Below, in pieces: positions 1-8,213 of a DNA stretch of 43,761 bases. A program made the translations under genes and the position numbers. The number at the start of each line of letters is the position of its first letter. Positions within the stretch are counted from its first letter, which is position 1. The notes beneath the pieces are model-generated. The model was not told where the DNA came from. It was given only the letters and a program-made list of their open reading frames with translations, and did no database searches. Source of the stretch: Acidobacteriota bacterium (GTDB lineage Bacteria > Acidobacteriota > Polarisedimenticolia > JBFMGF01); the NCBI GenBank assembly GCA_040752675.1, contig JBFMGF010000001.1, positions 1 to 43,761 of the forward strand. The letters run 5' to 3'.

Positions 1-276
1 GAAGGCTTCGCGGGTCTCAATGATCGGCCCTACCTCCCCCACCCGTTCTGGAAGCTCTGCTCGAAGGCGCCGGAACTCCACAGGGGAGAGTTCGAAGCGA
101 AGTGCGCTTCTCGGGGATGCGGGAGATCTTTTTGAATGTCATCCGGTTGCGCTCGCATAGATTCTCCAGTTGCTATTGGCTGCAGTATTCCACCGTGCAG
201 GGTGAGGGTCATCGGCTTTCGCGAGTGGAATGCTTCCGGCCATAAGAAGCACGAGTACCGTGAGGAATCGCTGCAA
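1..276 (-). pseudogene. Broken or partial secreted-protein gene at window edge
   Basis: Read on the minus strand from a TTG at 276-274, preceded by an AGAAGG ribosome site, this frame begins with a signal-peptide-like stretch (MQRFLTVLVLLMAGSIPLAKA). It then continues with plausible mature sequence (NSNWRIYASATG) up to an in-frame TGA at 141-139. After the stop the same frame stays open to the window edge and still looks protein-like (LRFELSPVEFRRLRAELPER), so the stop seems to interrupt one gene. A competing minus-strand ORF (359-30) has a stronger AGGAG site, but its composition does not look like a natural protein. I do not recognise the family. A sequencing error, a pseudogene or two short peptides are all possible. 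Confidence 0.3.
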
Positions 277-382
277 TCGGATCCTTCTATCTCAAACCAC
301 AGGCCCAGCCTCGGCTGAGTAGTGGGTCTGTCTTGGAAAAGCAAAAGCTTGCTTTTCATAAATATATCTCCTTTTGTGTAAC

Positions 383-411
383 TTGTTGATAGAGCTATTG
401 TTGCATGCTAT
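383..411 (+). promoter_or_regulatory. Candidate sigma-70 promoter for the greA operon
   Basis: TTGTTG at 383-388 and TGCTAT at 406-411 are separated by exactly 17 bases and lie about 60 bases before greA, in an AT-rich gap. This is a pattern match only. Confidence 0.35.
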
Positions 412-469
412 CATTCATAGAATCAGGGAGGACTAAGGGAAAGTAAGGTAAAGGAAGGGGAAAGGATTT

Positions 470-940
470 ATGGCAGATTTGAAGAAGAGGCTCGAAAAAG
501 AGCTTGAGGCTCTCACGGAAGAGTTGCGAAAGGAACTTCCAAGAGAGATAAAAAAGGCAAGAGCAATGGGAGATTTGAGAGAGAATGCTGAGTATCAGTC
601 GGCTCTGGAAAGGCAGGGTTACGTAAAGGTGCGGATCGCCCAGATCAGAAAGAAGCTCTCAAACCTCTCGATGATCTCACTTGATAAGATTCCGAAAGAT
701 TGCATCTCGCTGGGCTCGAAGGTCCTTATTCTCGATCTGGATTCCGAGGAGGAGATCTCTTATGAGATCGTCATGAACGATGAGAGCGATCCAGGTAAGG
801 GGATGATATCGATCGGCTCCCCGATTGCGAAAAGTCTTCTCGGCAAGAGGGACGGGGATGAGGTGCAGGTCGTGACCCCTTCCGGAAAGAGGAGGTTCGA
901 GATACTCGAATTTCAAACCATTCACGATAACGAAGAGTAG
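470..940 (+). CDS. greA: Transcription elongation factor GreA/GreB family
   Basis: This protein rescues backtracked RNA polymerase by stimulating cleavage of the extruded transcript through the secondary channel. The 156 residues match the usual GreA length. The N-terminal half is a charged coiled coil whose tip carries the conserved acidic loop MGDLRENAEYQSA (about residues 33-45). The C-terminal half is an FKBP-like domain ending in the family signature ISIGSPIAKSLLGKRDGDEV followed by a VVTPSGKR strand. The start follows a purine-rich GGAAAGGA stretch with normal spacing. The stop directly abuts the next ATG, so it is probably the first gene of an operon with the B12-enzyme activation protein and the UbiA-type prenyltransferase. 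Confidence 0.93.
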   Translation: MADLKKRLEKELEALTEELRKELPREIKKARAMGDLRENAEYQSALERQGYVKVRIAQIRKKLSNLSMISLDKIPKDCISLGSKVLILDLDSEEEISYEIVMNDESDPGKGMISIGSPIAKSLLGKRDGDEVQVVTPSGKRRFEILEFQTIHDNEE

Positions 941-1537
941 ATGCCGATCATCAATAATCTCACGGTAGATGTAGAGCGACGATCCGTCTTGAAGCGGCTT
1001 GGTTTGAAGTATCCCCAGGAGGTCAACAGCCAGCATCTTGACAGTCTCATCGATTCAGAAATTGAGAATGCCCGGCGGCTCATCGAGCCAAAGGGGATCT
1101 ATGAGAAGTTTGCCATCATAAATGATGGATCGGGGATCATTCGGATGGTTGGTGGATTCACGATCATAAGTAAGAAACTTGCAGCGTGGCTCGGTGGATC
1201 GAGGGGGGTTTTCCTTATGGCTGTGACGATCGGGAGCAAGGTCGAGGAGGAGGCCGCCAGGCTGATTTATGAAGGGGAGCCGACGAGAGGATTGATCGCG
1301 GATGCCATCGGTTCCGTTGCCGTTGAGGAGCTTGCGGAAACCGTGGAGAAATTGATAAGCAGGGAAGCAGGCTCCAGTGCTAAAAGGAGATTTTCCTGTG
1401 GCTATAGTGACTGGGCTTTAACTGATCAGGAGAAGATACTTGACTTGCTCGGGGCCGGTAGGATAGGCTTGAGCGTCAATGATAGATGCATCATGATTCC
1501 TCAGAAATCGATTACAGCGGCAATAGGATTCTTCTGA
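941..1537 (+). CDS. Stand-alone MetH-type (B12-dependent) activation domain protein
   Basis: This 198-residue protein resembles the AdoMet-binding activation domain of cobalamin-dependent methionine synthase, here as a separate polypeptide. The diagnostic C-terminal part reads FSCGYSDWAL, then a short helix, IGLSVNDRCIMIPQKSITAA, and a final hydrophobic strand. This corresponds to the RPxPGYP and P-x-x-SVSG regions of MetH. Such free-standing versions occur in anaerobes and are thought to reductively reactivate corrinoid enzymes with AdoMet. No metH core is in the window, so its partner is unknown. The ATG immediately follows the greA stop (TAGATG), which suggests translational coupling. Its end overlaps the wrong-frame upstream extension of the next gene. 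The family call is firm; the exact partner is inference. Confidence 0.8.
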   Translation: MPIINNLTVDVERRSVLKRLGLKYPQEVNSQHLDSLIDSEIENARRLIEPKGIYEKFAIINDGSGIIRMVGGFTIISKKLAAWLGGSRGVFLMAVTIGSKVEEEAARLIYEGEPTRGLIADAIGSVAVEELAETVEKLISREAGSSAKRRFSCGYSDWALTDQEKILDLLGAGRIGLSVNDRCIMIPQKSITAAIGFF

Positions 1538-1542
1538 ATCTT

Positions 1543-2424
1543 ATGATAAAGTTCCACAGAAACATCATCATTTCGATGAGGCCAAAACAGTGGGTGAAGA
1601 ACTCTTTTGTCTTTGCCGCCCTCGTTTTTTCACAGAACCTCTTCAATGTCGACAATCTTCTGATAACCACATGGGGGTTTCTCCTGTTTTGCGCTCTCTC
1701 TGGAACGGTGTACATTATCAATGATATCTTCGACATCGAAAAAGACCGTCTGCATCCTGCAAAGGCAAGAAGACCGATAGCCTCAGGAGCCCTCTCCATC
1801 CGGGCTGCTATTTTCTGGAGCTTATTGGTTGCATCTCTATCGCTGCTGATCTCCTTCCTGCTCTCTATCAAGTTCGGCACCGTCGCTCTCATATACTGGG
1901 TCTTGAATCTGCTTTACTCTGTCATACTGAAGAAGATCGTCATCATCGACGTCATGTCTATTGCTTTCGGCTTCCTCCTCAGGGCGATTGCTGGAGCCGT
2001 CATCATCGACGTGCAGATCTCAAGCTGGCTGATTCTCTGCACCATTCTTATCGCCCTGTTCCTCGGATTCTGCAAGAGGAGGCAGGAATTATCCATCTAC
2101 AAAGAGGAGGCAGCCTCACACCGCGAGATACTGGTTGAATATTCACAGACCTTCATCGATCAGATGATCGCCGTCGTGACCGCTTCGACCCTCATCGCTT
2201 ACTCCTTCTACACGATGTCGCCCGAAGTCATGGAAAAGCTCGGAACGACGCATCTGAATTTCACCATACCTTTCGTGCTATACGGGATCTTCAGGTATCT
2301 GTATCTCGTCCTTCACAAGGGGGTAGGAGACAATCCGACGAGACTCGTCCTGGAGGACAAACCTCTCTTGCTGAACATCCTCCTCTGGGGCATCGTCGTC
2401 GTTATCATCCTGTATCTCATATGA
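1543..2424 (+). CDS. UbiA-family decaprenyl-phosphate phosphoribosyltransferase-like membrane enzyme
   Basis: This is an integral-membrane prenyltransferase of the UbiA superfamily with about eight or nine hydrophobic segments in 293 residues. The N-terminus SMRPKQWVKNSFVFAAL and the first aspartate motif NDIFDIEKDRLHPAKARRP (from about residue 59) are typical of the subgroup that moves phosphoribose onto polyprenyl phosphate (Rv3806c-like), rather than of quinone-pathway UbiA. The second polar loop contains LGFCKRRQEL. The expected product is polyprenyl-phosphoryl-5-phosphoribose, a precursor of arabinose donors, made at the inner membrane. An upstream in-frame ATG at 1486 lies inside the preceding gene. 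The ATG at 1543 fits family N-termini better. No epimerase partner genes (DprE1/DprE2) are nearby, so the pathway endpoint is unknown. Confidence 0.82.
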   Translation: MIKFHRNIIISMRPKQWVKNSFVFAALVFSQNLFNVDNLLITTWGFLLFCALSGTVYIINDIFDIEKDRLHPAKARRPIASGALSIRAAIFWSLLVASLSLLISFLLSIKFGTVALIYWVLNLLYSVILKKIVIIDVMSIAFGFLLRAIAGAVIIDVQISSWLILCTILIALFLGFCKRRQELSIYKEEAASHREILVEYSQTFIDQMIAVVTASTLIAYSFYTMSPEVMEKLGTTHLNFTIPFVLYGIFRYLYLVLHKGVGDNPTRLVLEDKPLLLNILLWGIVVVIILYLI

Positions 2425-2491
2425 TGTGAAAATTCATGCATATATACGCATATTATGTCAGGCATCGTAACGCCTCATTGAGTGATGGATC

Positions 2492-3568
2492 ATGAGCAAG
2501 TCTAAGGTAGCGGTAATCAGGACGACGCCGCAGAAGGTCCTGGAAGATTATTCAAGGGTGATGCGGATGACAGACTACCTCTCTCATGTCGACAGGTCAA
2601 TACCTACGATCATAAAGCTGAATCTATCATGGACAAAATATTTTCCTGCCTGCTCCTCGCAGCCCTGGCAGCTCGATGGTGTCCTCAAAACGCTTCTCGA
2701 GGATGGCTTCAGCAAACAGGGTCTCATCCCCGTCGAAAATAAGACTGTAGTGACGAACCCCTGGAAAGGGGCAAGAGATAACAGGTGGCTTCCCGTCCTC
2801 GAAAGATATGGAATCAAATTCACGCCACTCACCGAGGTCAAGTGGATAGTCTATAAGTTCAAGACAAGGCTCTTCCGGTTGAACCAGCTCTTCCCTGAAG
2901 GGATCGAGATACCCGAGCTCATGATAGGAAAGAACGTAATTCATCTTCCGACGGTGAAGACTCACGGCCATTCCGTAATGACGGGAGCGATTAAGAACGC
3001 CTTTGGCGGACTCCTGAAAGAGTTCCGGCATTACGGACACAAGTACATACACGAAGTCCTTGCCGACCTCATGGTGATGCAGATGGAGATCCATCCTTCC
3101 ATTTTCGCCGTCATGGATGGAACGGTATGCGGTGATGGAGCCGGTCCCAGGACGATGTTTCCTGTCACCAAGGGATTCATCCTGGCAAGCACCGATTCCG
3201 TTGCCATAGACGCCGTGGCGGCGAAGATGATGGGCTTCGACCCGATGAAGATCGGCTACATCAGGATCTGTCATGAGGAAGGGTTCGGCACCGGCAATCC
3301 TGCCATGATCGAAGTCGTAGGCGAAGACATCACCAGCATCGATTTCGGATTCCAGGTGAGGAGGAGTTTCGTCATCTGGGGTGACCAGATGCTCCGTCTG
3401 GGCTCTCTGAGATTCCTGGAAAAAATTGCCCTCCATTCCCCTCTTGTCTTCTGGGCTCCCATGGCGTCCAACATTTACCACGACTTCCTCTGGTATCCCA
3501 CGATCGGAAAGAGCCGCATCCGTAAGTTCAAAGACACGGAGTGGGGTCGGCTCTTTTCCAAATATTGA
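2492..3568 (+). CDS. DUF362 domain protein
   Basis: A 358-residue soluble protein of the DUF362 family. It shows the family's order of motifs: an early IIKLNLSW strand, LPTVKTHGHSVMTGAIKNAFGG in the middle (about residues 150-172), then VMDGTVCGDGAGPRTM and a segment ILASTDSVAIDAVAAKMMGFD. It lacks the Cys clusters of the ferredoxin-fused members, so it is the plain catalytic-type domain. The function of the family is not settled. It starts about 67 bases after the prenyltransferase and may be co-transcribed with it. No signal peptide is visible. Confidence is high for the family and low for any role. Confidence 0.85.
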   Translation: MSKSKVAVIRTTPQKVLEDYSRVMRMTDYLSHVDRSIPTIIKLNLSWTKYFPACSSQPWQLDGVLKTLLEDGFSKQGLIPVENKTVVTNPWKGARDNRWLPVLERYGIKFTPLTEVKWIVYKFKTRLFRLNQLFPEGIEIPELMIGKNVIHLPTVKTHGHSVMTGAIKNAFGGLLKEFRHYGHKYIHEVLADLMVMQMEIHPSIFAVMDGTVCGDGAGPRTMFPVTKGFILASTDSVAIDAVAAKMMGFDPMKIGYIRICHEEGFGTGNPAMIEVVGEDITSIDFGFQVRRSFVIWGDQMLRLGSLRFLEKIALHSPLVFWAPMASNIYHDFLWYPTIGKSRIRKFKDTEWGRLFSKY

Positions 3569-3648
3569 TAAAGCCTTAAAATATTGCCACTTCATCAGCA
3601 ATAATAATTACGCTGAGAAGGTGTTAAAATAGCTCTGGTGATCCTGGA

Positions 3649-6204
3649 ATGACCGAGCGACGGACACTTGTATCCCTCATCGAAGATCTCTCGAAAAATT
3701 CGCCGAAGACCGCTTATATCCACAGGACCCAATACAGGAAATTTAAATGGACGTTTGGAGAGCTCCTGGACGAATCGAAGCGATTCGCTCTCTGGCTAGA
3801 TAGACATGGTATTGGAAAAGGAGACAAGTTCATACTCTGGGGGACAAACTGCCCGGAATGGATAGTTGCCTTCCTCGGCTGCATCTTCCGCGGAGTCATC
3901 GCCGTTCCACTGGACGATGCTTCGACGGAAGAGTTCGCAAGAAAGATTCTGAAAATCGTTCAGGCGAAGGGGGCTGTCCATTCTGGTGGGAAGAATATTG
4001 CAACAGGCGGCGCGACAAACCTCCTCACCATTCATTTTGGCGGCCTGAGAAACGAGATCCAGCAGATAGATTCTTCTGTTTTCTCACCCGTTGACCTGTC
4101 GCCGCAGGACATCGTCGAAATAGTCTTCACATCGGGAACGACAGCGGAGCCGAAAGGAGTCCTTATAAGCCACCGCAACATCGTATCCAACCTTGATCCG
4201 ATAGAGCACTTTGCGAAGAAGTACGCAAGCTGGATTTTACCTCTGTTCTCCTTCAGATTCCTTTCGTTGCTCCCGCTGAGCCATATGTTTGGTCAGGCCC
4301 TCGCCATTTTCCTTCCCATCATTCTTGGAAGGTGCGTAGTCCTGATCGATTCGCTGAATCCGAACTACATAAGAAAGGTCATCAAGGAAGAAAAGATCTG
4401 GATCCTGATAGCCGTGCCGAGGATCCTCGATTCTCTGCGGGATCTTGTTATAAAAGATTTTGAAAAGAAAAGAGGGGAAAGCTTTCAGGCTTTATATGAA
4501 GCTGCCGGGAAGAAGAGGCTACCAGGCAGAATCTGGTTCTTCCGCAAAGTCCAGGGAGGTTTCGGCTGGCGATTCCACTGCATCGTCGTGGGAGGAGCAG
4601 CCTTGAACAGGGATCTGGAGGAGTTCTGGGCGACGCTCGGGATTGCAGTAGTCCAAGGTTACGGTCTCACGGAGACGGCCCCTATCATCAGTATCAACAA
4701 TCCTCTGACCGGAGGGAGAGGCTCCATCGGAAGGGCTATTGGTGACCAGCAGATAAGGCTGGATAAGGATGGAGAAATCCTCGTCAAAGGCTCAAATGTG
4801 AGCGAAGGCTACTTGACGGAAAAAGGCGTTGAAAGAGCCGTCTCTGATGAAGGCTGGTTCAGGACTGGAGACCTCGGCGAGATGGACGATGAAGGATACA
4901 TCTATTTCAGGGGAAGGAAGAAGGATGTGATCGTCACGGCTGAAGGGATAAACGTCTATCCCGATGACGTTGAAGCGTTTCTGAACAGGATGGAAGGGGT
5001 CAAAGATAGTGCAGTAATAGGCGTTGAGAAGAATGGAAGAGAAGAAGTCCATGCTGTGCTTCTCCTGAAAGGCGAGGGCTATGATGCCTCATCTATCGTC
5101 CGGGGCGCCAATGAATTGTTGAATCCTCATCAGAAGATAAAGTCATTTTCCATCTGGGCTCAGAACGATTTTCCTAGAACATCCACATTCAAGGTAAAGA
5201 GAAGAAAAGTGGCAGAGCGCATCAGAGCTTCTATGAGCGAGCAAAAATGGCGAGATACGGAAACAGTTGTCGCTGCTGCAGAACTTAAAACGGATGCTTT
5301 TAAGGACCTGATCCGTGAAATTTCGGGGAGGAAAGGGATGGAATTTGCCGAGGGGATGAAGCTATCCACTGATGTCGGCCTTGGCTCGATAGACAGGGTC
5401 GAGCTCCTCTGTGCTCTTGAGGATAAGTATCAGGTCAGCATCGATGAGAAGGAGTTCGCAAAATGCGAGACTGTCGAAGAGTTAAAAAGGCTTATCAGCG
5501 AATCAAAGCCAGGCCGCAGCGAAGTGAAACTTCCCCGTTGGCAGACATCGCTTCCCGTGAGGTGGCTCAGGGTTATAGTCCAGCAGATCTTTTTCCTGCC
5601 GATTACGAGATACTACTGCTCGATAACAGTTGTCGGAAGAGAGAATCTAAAGGGATTGAAGGCTCCTTTCATCATGGTCTCAAACCACATCAGTCACATG
5701 GACGCCCCTGCCATTCTTGCTACGCTTCCCTTCAAACTGAGGATCAGGCTGACGCCCGTGATGATGCAGGAGATCTTCAATGAATATCTATTTCCAGAGG
5801 GAGTCCCGTTTCACAGGAGATTTCTGGTCGGCCTTGCCTATTTCATCGCCACCGCTTTCTATAACGCCTTTCCCTTCCCGACAGAAAGCGATTTTCGCAG
5901 CAGCATGGAATATGCGGGAGAGATGGTCGGAAAGGGTTTCTGCCCTCTCATCTTCCCGGAAGGGGGAAGGACTCTCACCGGTAGAATTGAAAAGTTCAAG
6001 CCCGGCATCGGGATACTGATCAGCAGCATGAAGATTCCAGTGCTGCCAGTCAGAATCGATGGGATCCAGAATGTCATGCCGATCGATAAGAACTGGCCGA
6101 GGAGGGATAAAGTCATCATCCGGATAGGAAAACCGATGACCTTCGACCTCATGACCTATGAATCCATCGCCGCTCGACTCGAGATTGCAGTCAAATCGCT
6201 CTAA
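3649..6204 (+). CDS. Acyl-ACP/CoA synthetase-ACP-acyltransferase fusion (Aas-like)
   Basis: An 851-residue three-domain protein. Residues 1-530 are an AMP-forming ligase: P-loop TSGTTAEPKGV near 162, GYGLTETAP, then GWFRTGDLG and the lysine-rich end TSTFKVKRRKV. Residues about 555-625 form an acyl-carrier-like domain with the phosphopantetheine-site motif LGSIDRVEL (Ser about 580). Residues about 650-851 are a PlsC-type acyltransferase with NHISHMD (about 678) and FPEGGR (about 768). The protein can be expected to activate a fatty acid, possibly load it on its own carrier domain and transfer it to a lysophospholipid or similar acceptor at the membrane. This resembles E. coli Aas but with inverted domain order and a built-in carrier. 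Substrate is unknown. Confidence 0.88.
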   Translation: MTERRTLVSLIEDLSKNSPKTAYIHRTQYRKFKWTFGELLDESKRFALWLDRHGIGKGDKFILWGTNCPEWIVAFLGCIFRGVIAVPLDDASTEEFARKILKIVQAKGAVHSGGKNIATGGATNLLTIHFGGLRNEIQQIDSSVFSPVDLSPQDIVEIVFTSGTTAEPKGVLISHRNIVSNLDPIEHFAKKYASWILPLFSFRFLSLLPLSHMFGQALAIFLPIILGRCVVLIDSLNPNYIRKVIKEEKIWILIAVPRILDSLRDLVIKDFEKKRGESFQALYEAAGKKRLPGRIWFFRKVQGGFGWRFHCIVVGGAALNRDLEEFWATLGIAVVQGYGLTETAPIISINNPLTGGRGSIGRAIGDQQIRLDKDGEILVKGSNVSEGYLTEKGVERAVSDEGWFRTGDLGEMDDEGYIYFRGRKKDVIVTAEGINVYPDDVEAFLNRMEGVKDSAVIGVEKNGREEVHAVLLLKGEGYDASSIVRGANELLNPHQKIKSFSIWAQNDFPRTSTFKVKRRKVAERIRASMSEQKWRDTETVVAAAELKTDAFKDLIREISGRKGMEFAEGMKLSTDVGLGSIDRVELLCALEDKYQVSIDEKEFAKCETVEELKRLISESKPGRSEVKLPRWQTSLPVRWLRVIVQQIFFLPITRYYCSITVVGRENLKGLKAPFIMVSNHISHMDAPAILATLPFKLRIRLTPVMMQEIFNEYLFPEGVPFHRRFLVGLAYFIATAFYNAFPFPTESDFRSSMEYAGEMVGKGFCPLIFPEGGRTLTGRIEKFKPGIGILISSMKIPVLPVRIDGIQNVMPIDKNWPRRDKVIIRIGKPMTFDLMTYESIAARLEIAVKSL

Positions 6205-6291
6205 TCGAAACCATGGATGATGACCAAGGTATCCTTCTTTCGATGTCTGACATGATGCCTGATCTGTTGAACATACGGTTGTCCATGGGTG

Positions 6292-7026
6292 TTACTGTTT
6301 AAGGAGGTTGACGATCTGTGGAAGGATTTGCGAGGCGGAACCTTCAAGGAAGATATCGCTGATGCCGGTGGTCAGGATCGTGCTTTCCGTATTGATCTCT
6401 ATGATGGTTGCTGCGTTCTGCTTGGCGATCAGGGGGATCTGAGAGGCAGGAGCCACGACGGCAGATGTCCCTATGACGAGGAGAGCCTTGCAAGTCGATG
6501 CTTCCTGAAACGCCGTACGTAGAGCATCATAAGGGATCGGTTCGCCGAAGAGAACGACTTCGGGCTTGAGAATGCCACCGCACGAACAGAGCGGAGGCAG
6601 GTCTTGAATTATCAACTGTTCTAGTTTGATTCTCTTACAGCAGCTCATGCAGATTATCTGCTTATGAGTCCCGTGGAACTCTATTACGGTCTTGTTTCCT
6701 GCTGCCTGGTGAAGCCCATCGATATTCTGAGTGACTATCCCTCTCAACTTCCCCATCTCTTCCAGCTCGGCAAGAGCTCTGTGGGCATCGTTAGGCTTAG
6801 ATTTCAAAATGATCTCTCCAACCTCTTTGAGCATATTCCAGACCTTTCCAGGATTATTAAGGAAGGCATCGATCGTAGCATACTCCTCCGGGTTGTATCT
6901 GTCCCAGAGTCCGCCCTGTCCGCGGAAAGGAGGAATCCCGCTTTCGGCAGATATGCCGGCGCCAGTGAGTGCCAGTGTTGCCGAACTTCTCGAGATGATC
7001 TCGGCAGCTCTTTCTGTGGCTTTCAT
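6292..7026 (-). CDS. cobB: Sir2-family NAD-dependent protein deacylase
   Basis: A 244-residue sirtuin that removes acyl groups from lysines using NAD+. Visible motifs are GAGISAESGIPPFRG near the N-terminus, TQNIDGLH for nicotinamide and acetyl-lysine binding, the catalytic His in EFHGTH, a zinc site built from CMSCC and CSCGG, then GTSAVVAP. The start is chosen at 7026 because it sits five bases after GGGAG. A longer frame from 7059 has no such site. It is transcribed divergently from the thioredoxin reductase gene and convergently with the acyltransferase fusion upstream of it. The zinc spacing has one extra Cys, and the second pair is C-x-C rather than C-x2-C, a mild deviation. Confidence 0.92.
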   Translation of the reverse strand: MKATERAAEIISRSSATLALTGAGISAESGIPPFRGQGGLWDRYNPEEYATIDAFLNNPGKVWNMLKEVGEIILKSKPNDAHRALAELEEMGKLRGIVTQNIDGLHQAAGNKTVIEFHGTHKQIICMSCCKRIKLEQLIIQDLPPLCSCGGILKPEVVLFGEPIPYDALRTAFQEASTCKALLVIGTSAVVAPASQIPLIAKQNAATIIEINTESTILTTGISDIFLEGSASQILPQIVNLLKQ

Positions 7027-7230
7027 CACTCTCCCTTCGTAGTGATCATCATGTGTCAACTGCTCTCAGCATCCCTTGCTTCTTCCGCGGCGGATGAGGC
7101 AGACTTCTTTGCGAGTCTTCTATATCATCATTCAAAACTGGATAAATTGCCAGCATTTTCTTCAAACATGGTAGAATAAAAAATCTAAAGTACTTAAGGA
7201 CTTCGGAATAAGCAAGATGGAGAGGAAGAG

Positions 7231-8145
7231 ATGAAGAGATATGATCTTGTCATCGTGGGAGGTGGACCGGGCGGGCTGGCGGCAGGTATATATGCAGCGA
7301 GGGGAATGGTCAACTGTGTTCTTCTCGAAAAGGGGCTTCCGGGAGGGCAGATGCTCAACACGGACGAGATAGAGAATTACCCTGGATTCGAATCAATTCT
7401 CGGTATGGAGCTGTCGCAGAAGATGGAGGCGCAGGCCAGGAAGCAGGGTCTCCAGATCGAGACGGCCGATGTTCAGAAGATCAGATTGGATGGTAAAGAA
7501 AAGGTCATTATCACGGATGGCGAGGAATACAGGGCGAAGGCGGTCATAGTTGCAACTGGTGGGCTGCCTAAGAAGCTGGGTCTAAAAGGGGAGAAGGAGT
7601 TTGCAGGGAAGGGAGTTTCCTATTGCGCGACCTGCGATGGAGCATTTTTCAAAGGACAGGAGCTGGTTGTTATAGGCGGAGGAGACTCCGCCGTTCAGGA
7701 GGGGGATTATCTGACAAGGTTTGCCTCGAAGGTCTATCTCGTCCACAGGCGGGATGAACTGAGGGCGAGCAAGGTTCTCCAGAAGAGATTTATCGATAAT
7801 CCCAGGACGGAGGTGCTCTGGAGCACAATTCCCATCGAGATCTACGGCGGGCGAACGGTCAAAGGAATCAGGCTCAAAAGCGTCAAGACGGGCGAGGAGT
7901 TCAACAGAGAGTGTCGCGGTGTATTCATCTACGTGGGATTCCTCCCGAACAGTGACCTCTTCGAGGATGAGATTGAAAAGGATGAAAATGGATTCCTCAT
8001 TGTGAACAGGGAGATGAAGACCTCCCTTCCTGGAGTCTTTGCCGTCGGAGATGTCATATCCAAGCCCGTCCGTCAGATAGCCGCCGCAGTGGGTGAAGGG
8101 GCAACAGCAGAACACTTCGCCGAACACTACATCGCCAACTATTGA
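7231..8145 (+). CDS. trxB: Thioredoxin-disulfide reductase
   Basis: A 304-residue low-molecular-weight flavoprotein that passes electrons from NADPH to thioredoxin. It has the FAD-binding motif GGGPGGLAAG at the N-terminus and the redox-active CATCDG at about residue 132. The NADPH motif is GGGDSAVQEG, where Asp replaces the more common Asn. The closing FAD motif is GDVISKPVRQIAAAVGEG. The start is preceded by GAGAGGAAGAG. It stands alone between the divergent sirtuin gene and the S46 peptidase, 69 bases away. Ferredoxin- or F420-dependent relatives cannot be excluded from the sequence alone. Confidence 0.93.
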   Translation: MKRYDLVIVGGGPGGLAAGIYAARGMVNCVLLEKGLPGGQMLNTDEIENYPGFESILGMELSQKMEAQARKQGLQIETADVQKIRLDGKEKVIITDGEEYRAKAVIVATGGLPKKLGLKGEKEFAGKGVSYCATCDGAFFKGQELVVIGGGDSAVQEGDYLTRFASKVYLVHRRDELRASKVLQKRFIDNPRTEVLWSTIPIEIYGGRTVKGIRLKSVKTGEEFNRECRGVFIYVGFLPNSDLFEDEIEKDENGFLIVNREMKTSLPGVFAVGDVISKPVRQIAAAVGEGATAEHFAEHYIANY

Positions 8146-8213
8146 TGCTGTTGTGTAGCAAAAAGCAGTGGCGGGCTAAATTTTCGGACTTAATGAGTTA
8201 AGAGAGGAAGAAC

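Noticed and set aside
30-359. 109-codon minus-strand frame with a good AGGAG site
   Set aside because: The encoded sequence lacks protein-like patterns, while an overlapping frame gives a signal peptide and mature sequence. Kept only as an alternative.
2425-2491. Possible terminator after the UbiA-type gene
   Set aside because: AGGC/GCCT can form a short stem, but no T-run follows.
2627-3601. 324-codon minus-strand frame
   Set aside because: Antisense to the DUF362 gene. No motif or start signal.
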